From Acanthamoeba castellanii str. Neff (taxonomy: Eukaryota > Discosea > Longamoebia > Acanthamoebidae): 13,206 nucleotides of DNA. Below, piece by piece: positions 1 to 9,206 of the stretch; position 1 is the first letter of the stretch; each line of letters begins with the position of its first letter. The position numbers and the translations under genes were made by a program. The stretch lies in NCBI RefSeq assembly GCF_000313135.1, contig NW_004457657.1, positions 8,096-21,301 on the forward strand. Reading direction: 5' to 3'. Below the pieces are notes generated by a model, which worked only from the letters and a program-made list of their open reading frames with translations, ran no database searches and was not told the DNA's origin.

Positions 1-1697
1 CAGGTGGCGCTGGGGGAAGTCAAGAGGGCCAACGACGAGCTGCGCGCAGCGGCCGAGGCCAAGAGCATCTTCCTAGCCACCACCTCACACGGTACGTTGC
101 GGCGCAATCGTACACGATGCCAACTGTACTCACTGCCTGCTACCACTACAGAGCTGCGCACTCCGTTGCATGGGATCCTGGCCCTGTGCGACTCGCTGAT
201 CGAGCGGATGCCTCCGCGCCAGGCCGGCCGCAAGACGGTCAAAACGATCTCCCAGTGCGGGCGACATCTCCTCGGACTGCTCAACAACATCCTCGACTTT
301 GAGAAGGCCTGCTCCGACACCTTCAGCATCGAATGTATTCCGTTCTCCATCGCCCGCGAGGCCGAAAAGGTGCGAAAGCAGCGCTGTGCACCGTCCGTCG
401 TCACAAGACGCAATCATTTGAATTCATAATGATGAATGGCCCACCAGGTCTGCGCTACGTTTGCGGCGATGATGAAGGGCAAGCAGATCACGCTGGAGAA
501 GTACTTCAACCCACAAGCGAGCCACTACATGGGCGACCCTCTCCGCTTTCGCCAGGTACGACAACCTACGGAGTGCGGTTCTTGTGATCACACGCGAATT
601 GAGAGATGGGCTGCGTGTGGCGCAGATCGTGTGCAACCTGGTTTCGAACGCCTGCAAGTTTACGCCGAGCGGGGGAACCATTCGAGTGTCCATCACGAGC
701 CAGCCCACGGGTGCGATTCGCGTCGAAGTAGCAGACACAGGCATCGGCATCGCCCCGCCCGAACAAGCCCGTCTCTTCCAGGTTAGTCATGCGCTCCTCT
801 TCGTTCTTTGTTCGTCGCTTTCATTGTTCTTCTTGTCGGCTCCGCATGCCGAGTCAGTTGACTCCGCTTGCGCCACAGAACTACGTCCAGGGCGACAACT
901 CAATAACCCGCCTGTATGGGGGCACGGGGCTCGGGTTGGCGATTTCGAAGCGGCTCGTGGAGGCCATGGGCGGTCAGATCGGGTGCCACTCGGCGGAGGG
1001 CAAGGGCTCCACCTTCTGGTTCGTTCTCCCGCTGCCGCTCGCCCCCGACGACTACTCGGCGGACAGCACCAGCGGCGACGAACTCGACCTTGCGGCAGTG
1101 AGCGACGTCGAAGACGAAACCGATCAAGATAACGAAGACGGCGAGATCAAGAAGAACGAATACGATCGACAACGAAAAAGAACGAAGAACGAAGCCCAGC
1201 CCTCGACGACAGGCGAAGTTGCCGGCCCGGAGGATTGTTTGAAGGGCAAGCGGGTCCTGGTGGTGGACGACAACCCGGTCAACCGGAAGGTGTGCGTGGC
1301 CCTGCTCCGTCGGTTTGGGTGTGTGACCAGGGTGGTGGCCGACGGGCAGATGTGCCTGGACACCCTCGAAGACGACCACTTCGACGCCATTCTCATGGAC
1401 TTCCTCATGCCCGTGCTTGGTACGCACGACACGCACGACACGCACGGAACACGACACTAGACGCAACCTAACATTCTTGGCGTGGCAGATGGCCTTCAGG
1501 CGACCACAAGAATACGGCAGGACGAAGCGAAGCACGGGTGCAGACCGGTACCGATCATCGGGCTCACGGCGACGGCCACGGAGGAGGCTAAGGCGCGGGC
1601 GCACGAGGCTGGTATGAACGACGTGCTCACGAAACCGTTCGACCACGATCAACTGGCAGCCGCACTCTCTCGGTGGGTCGTGGCACGATCGGAATAG
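1..1697 (+). CDS. Hybrid sensor histidine kinase, 3' part (HisKA, HATPase_c, receiver)
   Basis: A membrane-signalling type hybrid histidine kinase that autophosphorylates on His and passes phosphate to its own receiver Asp. It is truncated at the window start, so the sensor region is unseen. Proposed exons are 1-91, 152-369, 448-555, 626-781, 879-1419 and 1489-1697; all junctions are GT-AG and phase-compatible, giving 440 residues. Visible motifs (fragment numbering) are the H-box around [10 protein letters not shown] with phospho-His 30, N-box NLVSNACKF near 143-151, G1 box ADTGIGI near 175-181, G2 box GGTGLGLAI near 205-213, then an acidic/basic linker at about 250-310. The receiver has the acidic pair D321/D322, phospho-acceptor D365 in LMDFLMP, T398 and K420 in LTKPF, so it appears complete. 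Intron 1 falls inside the codon for the Glu directly after the catalytic His. The first codon (Gln) might instead be intron end. Family assignment is very safe; exact borders are inferred. Confidence 0.93.
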
Positions 1698-1803
1698 GAA
1701 ATGTACCAAGGGTAAAGAAAGCAATAGAGCTTCAAAGTTGAAGAGGTACTGGAAAGGAACCGCTTTGGTCGCGGGTGCGGCCTTTGTGTTGCCGCAGTGC
1801 GAC

Positions 1804-1809
1804 AATAAA
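1804..1809 (+). terminator. Polyadenylation signal of the histidine kinase gene
   Basis: AATAAA lies 107 nt after the kinase stop codon, in a stretch turning AT-richer. Position and strand fit a eukaryotic poly(A) signal; the cleavage site is not determined. Confidence 0.6.
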
Positions 1810-2181
1810 ATAAGAGTTTTGTCCTCAGCTACGACACTCAAGTTTGTTGGGTGCACAATGAGTTCAGCATACTCGCAGTGAGGCTTCTTTATTCATCTTT
1901 GATGAGGAGTATTTGTACAGAATGGTCCCCAACTTGCTACTTACTACTTATCTTCTTTATCTCCTCTTCTCTTTCATCCAACCTATTGCCCATTGTGCAA
2001 GAACAGCACAGAACATATGCAACCTTAGCCTTGTGGTGGCCTTCTTGTTGGCCTGTTGTCAAATCTGGGCAATGGCTGTATGTTGTCACATCCAGCTTGT
2101 TGCCTTAACCCTTCTCCATGCTGATGGAGTAGATGAGGTATACAATGCTACATGATGCAAACAGATGAGAAAGAGAAAAAG

Positions 2182-2248
2182 ATAGTTAAAACAGCCCCAG
2201 AAAGATGTCTATTTATTTCTTTTAGAAAAAATACAAATAGTTAAAACA
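2182..2248 (+). repeat. Pair of 12-bp direct repeats in AT-rich DNA
   Basis: The 12-mer atagttaaaaca occurs at 2182-2193 and again at 2237-2248, 55 bp apart, on either side of a T-rich run. It could be chance in AT-rich DNA or the remnant of a duplication. Confidence 0.5.
2212..2217 (-). terminator. Candidate minus-strand polyadenylation signal
   Basis: TTTATT on the + strand reads AATAAA on the minus strand, 76 nt beyond the stop codon proposed at 2293-2295. It is the main independent support for a minus-strand gene ending there. Confidence 0.4.
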
Positions 2249-2292
2249 AAGAACAAAGGTTTGTGGCAACATTCCAACGACGAGGACGTAAC

Positions 2293-2558
2293 TCATTTAC
2301 TCTTGAGTAACCAGTGCCACGGCTCCTTCTTTGAGAGCTGCCGTTCCTTGTGCAAGAAGTCGAGTGGCACAAATCGATTGATCACCTCCTGCACGCCTGC
2401 AGTTTCTTCTCCTTGCTGCTGCCCTGAGGCGCTTCAGTCGTCTTCGCATCTCCTGCTTTCCCACCGGCGCCCGCATGTACGGCTTGTCTTCGCCCCATCT
2501 TTCTTCTGCTCCTCACGGCCTTTTTCTCTTCAGGTTTGCTTCTTTTGGGGACGCGCAT
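2293..2558 (-). CDS. Tentative small basic protein, unrecognised
   Basis: Not recognised. On the minus strand a very basic frame opens with an ATG at 2558 (another in-frame ATG is at 2582) and begins MRVPKRSKPEEKKA. A second frame further on looks strongly protein-like: it includes VINRFVPLDFLHKE and ends near EPWHWLLKSK at the TGA at 2293-2295. The two frames differ. Either an intron joins them, for example from the GTGAGG donor directly after the EEKKA codons to one of several CAG acceptors in phase 0, or the locus carries a frameshift. A minus-strand AATAAA follows at 2212. Lys/Arg richness would suit a nucleolar or RNA-binding protein, but that is only inference. The 5' end overlaps the possible start of the plus-strand zinc-finger gene, so at least one of the two 5' ends must be revised. 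Confidence 0.35.
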
Positions 2559-3407
2559 CTCGCCACGAGCGGCGATGGCCATGCAGGAACCACAACTTCG
2601 ACCACCACAGCAGCGGAGCGCAAGGAGGACTGGAAGTGCGTTGCGTGCGACGACCACCAATTCGCACGCAACACGCACTGCCGACGATGCGGCCGAGCCC
2701 GGCCGACCGTTGCCGCCACGCGCGCCTATCTCGCCAGGCGCAAGGCCGCCGAACAGCACCAGCCGCTGCGCGACTGGGCGTGCGTGTCGTGCGACGACAT
2801 CCAAACCGCACGCAACGCGCGGTGTCGACGCTGCGGCGCTGCCAAGCCCTCGGCCGACGTCGAGCAGCGCTACATGGCCCAGAAGCGCGCCCAGGCCGAG
2901 GCCACGGTGCTCGACGCCCAGCGGCGCAAGGAGGAGGCCGCGGCCCGCCGGCGGCGCGAAGCCGAGGCCTTTGCCGCGCACCTGCGGCGGCTCTCGGCGC
3001 CCGGCTGGGCCGAGCTGCGGCTGCTCTTCGTCGGCGCCCACGACGAGGCCAGCCCGCTATCGTGGCTGCCCATGGAGATGGTGGTGGCCATCGCCCGGTG
3101 GTCCCTGGCCGTGCCCGAGTGCTGGGCCTCGACCAGGCTGGCCTGGTTCAAGGCCACAGCCAGGGCCGACCCGGCGGGCAAGGCCACCGCGACACTCAGC
3201 AGCGGCCACGAGCTCGAGTACGACAAGACGGCGGCGCCGAACAAAAAGTTCACCGTCTACTACTGGCGGGAGGAGGAGCGGCGCACGAGGGACGTGCAGG
3301 AACACTGGAGCGAGGGCATGTTCCTCGCCAAAGCCAGCTACGACCCACACTGGCATGCATGGGTCGAGTCTGGAATGTCTGTTACACCTGGCCACGACGG
3401 GCTATGA
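2475..3407 (+). CDS. Protein with two RanBP2-type zinc fingers
   Basis: The reading frame (310 residues if begun at the ATG at 2475) has two near-identical RanBP2-type fingers of form W-x-C-x2-C-x10-C-x2-C. Finger 1 has W53, C55, C58, C69, C72; finger 2 has W101, C103, C106, C117, C120. Both contain the family's ARN element before the third Cys. Such fingers bind single-stranded RNA or ubiquitin in known families. An Arg/Ala/Glu-rich helix follows (about 133-172), then an unrecognised domain of roughly 135 residues with WLPMEMVVAIARW near 197-209, faintly F-box-like, and several Trp/Tyr residues near 260-296. The start is doubtful: a strong polypyrimidine-CAG acceptor ends at 2533, so residues 1-20 may be intron and the true first exon may lie elsewhere. 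The stop at 3405-3407 lies about 50 nt from the stop of the convergent RING gene. Confidence 0.78.
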   Translation: MYGLSSPHLSSAPHGLFLFRFASFGDAHLATSGDGHAGTTTSTTTAAERKEDWKCVACDDHQFARNTHCRRCGRARPTVAATRAYLARRKAAEQHQPLRDWACVSCDDIQTARNARCRRCGAAKPSADVEQRYMAQKRAQAEATVLDAQRRKEEAAARRRREAEAFAAHLRRLSAPGWAELRLLFVGAHDEASPLSWLPMEMVVAIARWSLAVPECWASTRLAWFKATARADPAGKATATLSSGHELEYDKTAAPNKKFTVYYWREEERRTRDVQEHWSEGMFLAKASYDPHWHAWVESGMSVTPGHDGL

Positions 3408-3457
3408 ACATAACATGTGTTACATACACATCATGCTTATAAAACACAACACTACGG

Positions 3458-3922
3458 TCACCCGCGCTTGGTTTTGGCGTTGGGGATCTGGCACTTGCGG
3501 TTCTTGGGGCAGTAGCAGCAGGCCCAAGTGGGCTTGTGGTTGGGCATGTAGTTCACCACTGTGTGGCCCTTGTGGCACTCCTTGGCGCAAGCCTCGCACA
3601 CCTGCTCAATCGCACGCATGAGAAGAGCACACCAACAACGCACAAAGCTTGCACTACACGACCGCACACGACCGCACACGAGGCAAAGCGAGACATACCC
3701 AGGTGATCTTGCAGTCCTTGCACACGAAGTAGTTCTCCACTTGGTTGCCGCCCTTTTGGAAGCGGAGGGTGAAGCACTCGTGCGTATCGCCCTGCATCTT
3801 GATCTGCCCTCTGAGCTCAACGTCGCAACCTTTTGCGTTGCATGTGTGCCGTGAGTTTCATGCGCATGTGCGTGCGTGTGGTGCGTGTAGTGTGTGTGTG
3901 TTTGTGGTGTGTGTGCTTGTGC

Positions 3923-3955
<33 letters not shown>

Positions 3956-4996
3956 CGCGCGAGAGGGAGGGAAGGATACCGGGTGGGGCGTCGTATTGGA
4001 GCAGCGGCTTGTTGCGGTCCTTTAGGACGATCTCTTCGCCCAGCGGGGTGCGCAGTACAAAGCAGGCGTCGGGCGACAGGTCCAGCATGGGCGTGCCCAT
4101 GGCCTTGAGCCTCTCCTCCAGCAAATTGAACTGTTGACGCAACACACACGACACACACACGACACACACATGGCACACACACGGCACACATGGCACACAT
4201 GACACGACACGCACACGGAGAGAACGTGAGTTTGGTAACCAAGTGTGGAATAGCAGCATCGAGAGTGGTGGCGTTACGAGTTCGTTGGGCGCGTCGGTGG
4301 GGCGAAGCTGGATGCGCTCCCATCGGATGCCCCGCGAGGGCACCAGGACATTGACCGACAGACCGGCCAGCCGCGGCTCCACGGCACGCTCCTTCAGGAA
4401 GCCGTCGTACGCCTGCTCAGAGAGCGTCAGCACCTTGACACCACACAACACACAACACACAACACACAACACAGACACACCTTGACGAGACTGCCTACGC
4501 AGTCGTCGAGGCTCTGGCGGAGCACGCTGATCTTCTCTTCGCATTCTTCGGTGAGTCCGCGGAGCGCGCGCTCCCTCTCGGCCTTGGCCTTGTCGGTTCC
4601 CTTCCCGTACACCGCCTCGATCTCCTTCTCGCTATCTGTAAAACATTGGTCAGTGCGCGTCGTGCGTGTGCGATTGCGTGTGTGCGGTGCGCGCGTTGTG
4701 TACCCAAACACTGTGCGGCAAACTTGGAGCGCACGCTCGCCTGCGCCTTCTCAAACTTGGCTTTGAGCTCCTGTGTAGCAGGCAATGCAGGTGGTAATGA
4801 GAAGCGTCGAAAACTCAACGCGGCTGGGGGTGGTGGTGGGTAACCTGGTAGTAGAGCTCGTAGGAGGCCAAGCTCCGCTGCATGTGCTTTTGAAAGACCT
4901 CCTCCACCGGCGACAACTCCCCCATCGCCGCCGCTCGCTCTCGCGAAGAACGTAGCACGTCCGATTGTTGGCCTGCGCGTGCGGTCGTGCTGTGTG

Positions 4997-5027
<31 letters not shown>

Positions 5028-5669
5028 ATGTGCGTGTGCGGGTGCGGGTGCGTGTGCGTGTGCGTGTGCGCGTGCGCGTGCGCGTGATGAGATGTGGCAG
5101 AGCAAGAGTGACGGGCGAGGCGGACGGGGTTGTTACCAGCGCTGGCTGAACCCGAGACCAGCTTCGAGAAATACTTCTTGGCGGCCTCCTCCTTCTCCTG
5201 CTGTACAATGGCGAGCATTTTGTCGAACCAGTGGTTGCGCACCAGCTGCGCTTTGGTGGCATCGGCGTTACAGCACGGGCACACGTGCTTCCTGTTCACA
5301 CACTCCATAATACAGCCCTCGCAGAAGTGGTGCTGTACGAGGCCATTAAGATTTAAGTAAAAATCAATCATAATAATAATGCTCCCTATTCAATTATTTT
5401 ATTTTATTTTAATTTATTTTATTTTATTTGAAGAAAAGATTGGGTGAAGGAGGGGGCGTACGCCGCAAGGGGTCATGTAGCAGTTCTGGATGGGGCTGAA
5501 GCAGATGGGACACAAGAACTCATCATACACCGCCTTCAACTGGAAAAATGAGGAGTAAGGGACCGATGTGAGATTTTACGTTCATTCAAATCCCAGCCCC
5601 TTACCGCCCCCCACGGACGCCTACCGGAATGGTGAGATCGAGCTCCTGCACATCCTCCTCTTCCAACAT
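3458..5669 (-). CDS. RING finger protein with C-terminal UBR-box-like zinc cluster (putative E3 ubiquitin ligase)
   Basis: Ten exons on the minus strand: 5669-5625, 5539-5462, 5332-5137, 4972-4845, 4770-4704, 4635-4481, 4433-4278, 4130-3980, 3829-3699 and 3601-3458. They total 1251 nt and 416 residues, with every junction in phase. The RING (C3HC4) uses C25, C28, C40, H42, C45, C48, C59 and C62 and resembles COP1-type RINGs. Residues about 65-220 are Lys/Glu-rich and look helical or coiled-coil. Residues about 225-325 are an unrecognised mixed region. The C-terminus has C344, C362, C365, C371, C374, C378, H379, H382, C397/C398, C400 and C406, with VCEACAKECHKGH closely matching the UBR4-type UBR box. 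Known role of these parts: RINGs recruit E2 enzymes, and UBR boxes in some ligases bind N-degrons. A ubiquitin ligase is inferred; substrate unknown. No WD40 repeats are seen, so it is not COP1 itself. Alternative donors exist at exons 5 and 9. Confidence 0.88.
3919..3961. repeat. GT/GC alternating tract in RING-gene intron 8
   Basis: An uninterrupted 43-bp purine-pyrimidine alternation, GT repeats passing into pure GC repeats, within a broader GT-rich block from about 3870. It lies wholly in the intron between exons 8 and 9. Such sequence is the classic Z-DNA former and a slippage site. Confidence 0.9.
4141..4217. repeat. ACAC/ACGAC microsatellite in RING-gene intron 7
   Basis: Irregular runs of CA interrupted by CGA and TGG units fill the 3' half of the intron between exons 7 and 8, ending close to the acceptor. 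It is non-coding. Confidence 0.85.
4441..4480. repeat. ACAACAC repeat filling RING-gene intron 6
   Basis: CA with regular extra A residues makes up nearly the whole 47-nt intron between exons 6 and 7, the shortest intron in this gene. On the sense strand it reads as GTGTT repeats. Confidence 0.8.
4991..5086. repeat. TGCG/GTGC alternating tracts in RING-gene intron 3
   Basis: Two almost adjacent purine-pyrimidine alternating tracts, 4991-5040 and 5048-5086, separated by a short GGTGCGG break. The first is mostly TGCG units, the second GTGTGC/GCGC. They lie in the intron between exons 3 and 4. Confidence 0.9.
5394..5429. repeat. ATTTT repeat in RING-gene intron 2
   Basis: Seven or so imperfect ATTTT units inside the 129-nt intron that separates the two halves of the RING domain. 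Its composition contrasts with the GC-rich exons on both sides. Confidence 0.85.
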
Positions 5670-5682
5670 CTTGTGTCTCTGT

Positions 5683-5766
5683 TTACTTTGGATTGTGTGG
5701 CTGTGTTTTTGATTTTGGTCTCTTTTGCTGGGTTTCACCGAAGCCTTCCCGACACCGTCGTTTCAT
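5683..5766 (-). other. Possible upstream open reading frame in RING-gene leader
   Basis: On the minus strand an ATG at 5766 starts a 27-codon frame, basic and Gln/Lys-rich, ending TAA about 14 nt before the RING-gene ATG at 5669. If it is in the mRNA it could lower translation of the main frame. Transcript support is lacking. Confidence 0.3.
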
Positions 5767-5788
5767 GGAAGGCAACTCAGCCCTCCCT

Positions 5789-5841
5789 GTGTGTCGTGTC
5801 GTGTCGTGTGCCGTGTGTGCCGTGTGTCGTGCGTCGTGTGC
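5789..5841. repeat. GTGTC microsatellite
   Basis: Imperfect GTGTC/GTGTGCC units, the same family of short repeat as in several introns of this window and at 13169-13206. Confidence 0.8.
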
Positions 5842-6027
5842 GGTCTTGCTGCGTGTTGTGTACAATAACAAACGGCCAAGGCCAGGTTTATCGTCTCCAC
5901 TGGGTGATGATGTCGTTGAATACAATGAAGGCGAAGGCCGGTGGCGGTGAACATGGATGGACGTCAAGGAGATGATGACGATAGCGCGTAGGATCGAGTA
6001 TCGATGGCATGCATGGTTTGCCACACC

Positions 6028-6048
6028 TTCTTCTTCTTCTTCTTCTTC
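6028..6048. repeat. (TTC)7 microsatellite
   Basis: Seven perfect TTC units directly beyond the CHTOP-like stop codon. On that gene's sense strand they read GAA in the 3' untranslated region, so length change would not alter the protein. Confidence 0.9.
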
Positions 6049-6951
6049 TCAAGAAGACGACGATGACGCCGATGACTCCTGCTCGCGCGCGTGCATGTAG
6101 TCCTCGAGCTGCTGATCGAGGTAGCTCTTGGCTGACTCAGGCGTCTGCAGCATGTACGAATCCAGCTCGGCGTCGAGCACGTCCTTCGAAGCGGGCTTCG
6201 CCGCCGCCGCCCTGCCGCCTCTCGCTCCGCCTCGGCCGGCGCCGCCGCCACGCACCGCTGCTCCGCCTCGTCCGCCTCGCGCGCCGACGGCCGTCACCGG
6301 CGCTCTGCGCTGGTTGTTGCCCGGCGCTGCCACGCCGGCGCCGCGACTGGCACGGCCTCCGCGAGCGTTGACGATTCTCTGACTGTTGCTGTTGTTGTTG
6401 CCCCTCGTCGCGGGCGGCAGGGCTGCGACGACGCGACCGCCTCGAGTGACGGTGGATCGGCCACCGCGAGGAGCGGATCTCGTTGTGACGGTTTGCTGCT
6501 GGTGCTGCACCATTACGGCGCGCTGCTGTCTGGATGAAGGCTGCGGGGGCGGGATGCCCTTGATGACGAAGGCGGGCTCGCGCGGCTGATCGAATTCGAA
6601 TTGCCTGCCACGGCGATCACCTACGCTTACGCGCGCGCGGGCACCGTTGTCGTTGTCATCATCGAATGAAGGAGTCCAGGTGGTCGATATCGACCGCCTC
6701 GCCGCTACAGCAATTTCGCGCTGAGTGCTCTGGCGCTGCTCCGTCGCCTGCCGTCTAGACCTAATCCCCGCCTCCTGGAACAGATTCAAATCTGCCACCT
6801 CTGCCCTCTTGGGCTCGACCTTGGGCAATTGCGAGAATCGTTCATGCAGCGTAACGACGCGGGGGGCAGTCGCCGTCACCGTCGCAGATAGTGAAGACGG
6901 CGAAGGCTTCACCTCGACACGCCTCGCCGAGATCGTCCGCTCCACGTTCAT
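6049..6951 (-). CDS. CHTOP/FoP-like RGG-rich protein (mRNA export or chromatin adaptor)
   Basis: A single exon of 300 residues. Near residues 33-41 the motif VTLHERFSQL resembles the N-terminal element of CHTOP (Friend of PRMT1). About 140-250 is a Gly/Arg-rich region with many RGG and RG pairs, likely arginine-methylation and RNA-binding sites. The C-terminus has two related acidic elements, LDAELDSYM at 259-267 and LDQQLEDYM at 278-286, matching the duplicated C-terminal domain of the FoP family. No RRM is present, which argues against an ALYREF orthologue. In animals CHTOP works with TREX in mRNA export and is methylated by PRMT1; the same role here is inferred. It ends in an Ser-rich tail. 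The ATG at 6951 is the first in frame and faces RIO2 across about 210 bp. Confidence 0.82.
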   Translation of the reverse strand: MNVERTISARRVEVKPSPSSLSATVTATAPRVVTLHERFSQLPKVEPKRAEVADLNLFQEAGIRSRRQATEQRQSTQREIAVAARRSISTTWTPSFDDDNDNGARARVSVGDRRGRQFEFDQPREPAFVIKGIPPPQPSSRQQRAVMVQHQQQTVTTRSAPRGGRSTVTRGGRVVAALPPATRGNNNSNSQRIVNARGGRASRGAGVAAPGNNQRRAPVTAVGARGGRGGAAVRGGGAGRGGARGGRAAAAKPASKDVLDAELDSYMLQTPESAKSYLDQQLEDYMHAREQESSASSSSS

Positions 6952-8980
<2,029 letters not shown>

Positions 8981-9206
8981 GAGTGAGGTCTGTGGGGCAT
9001 AGTCGACAACAAACAAATAATAGCCTATTTATTTTTGCATTTCCGGGAGGTTTTCCTTCAGGCCCACAGAGAAAAGCCGCGCCGAAAAGAGCAGGAGGTT
9101 CTGTAACGAGTATTGATTCGACAACCAACGTAGGAGGGAGTTCCATCTTGGATGAATTTTGTGCTGACCCGCCAATCTCGGGTTGCAGCGGCCTAAAGCA
9201 AAAAAA

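Larger units (their letters stand above)
1810..2292. other. AT-richer intergenic region
   Basis: This stretch is clearly richer in A and T than the flanking genes. Short open frames on the + strand at 1851-2155 are Leu/Cys/Ser-rich, lack the GC-rich codon bias of the neighbours and show no domain, so I do not call them genes. It appears to hold the 3' flanks of two convergent genes (the kinase ending at 1697 and the tentative minus-strand gene ending at 2293). No tRNA, terminal inverted repeat or transposase was recognised. Confidence 0.55.
5670..6048. other. Intergenic region and probable 5' leader of the RING gene
   Basis: No convincing gene. It separates two minus-strand genes: the 3' flank of the CHTOP-like gene (right) and the leader of the RING gene (left). 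It holds a (TTC)7 tract at 6028-6048, a GTGTC-rich microsatellite at 5789-5841 that resembles the introns of this genome, and a short upstream frame at 5683-5766. The microsatellite followed on the minus strand by a CACACAG acceptor-like site suggests a leader intron. No canonical AATAAA was found for the CHTOP-like gene. Confidence 0.5.

Noticed and set aside
900..1856. Long minus-strand open frame opposite the histidine kinase
   Set aside because: It is a shadow: the plus strand carries all kinase and receiver motifs, and the minus translation is Arg/Leu/His-rich with no domain.
1851..2155. Plus-strand frames rich in Leu, Ser and Cys, resembling membrane segments
   Set aside because: They lie in AT-rich DNA, lack the codon bias of neighbouring genes and overlap each other in different frames.
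2536..3621. Pro/Ala/Arg-rich plus-strand frame overlapping the zinc-finger gene, with attractive ATGs at 2575 and 2581
   Set aside because: It is the +1 shadow; the paired W-C-C-N-C-C fingers exist only in the other frame.
4751..5262. Thr/His/Arg repeat peptides read from GT/CG tracts
   Set aside because: They are translations of an intronic microsatellite flanked by good splice sites; removing it keeps the RING gene in phase.
3458..5669. Identification of the RING gene as COP1
   Set aside because: The RING is similar, but the C-terminus is a zinc cluster and no WD40 repeat is present.
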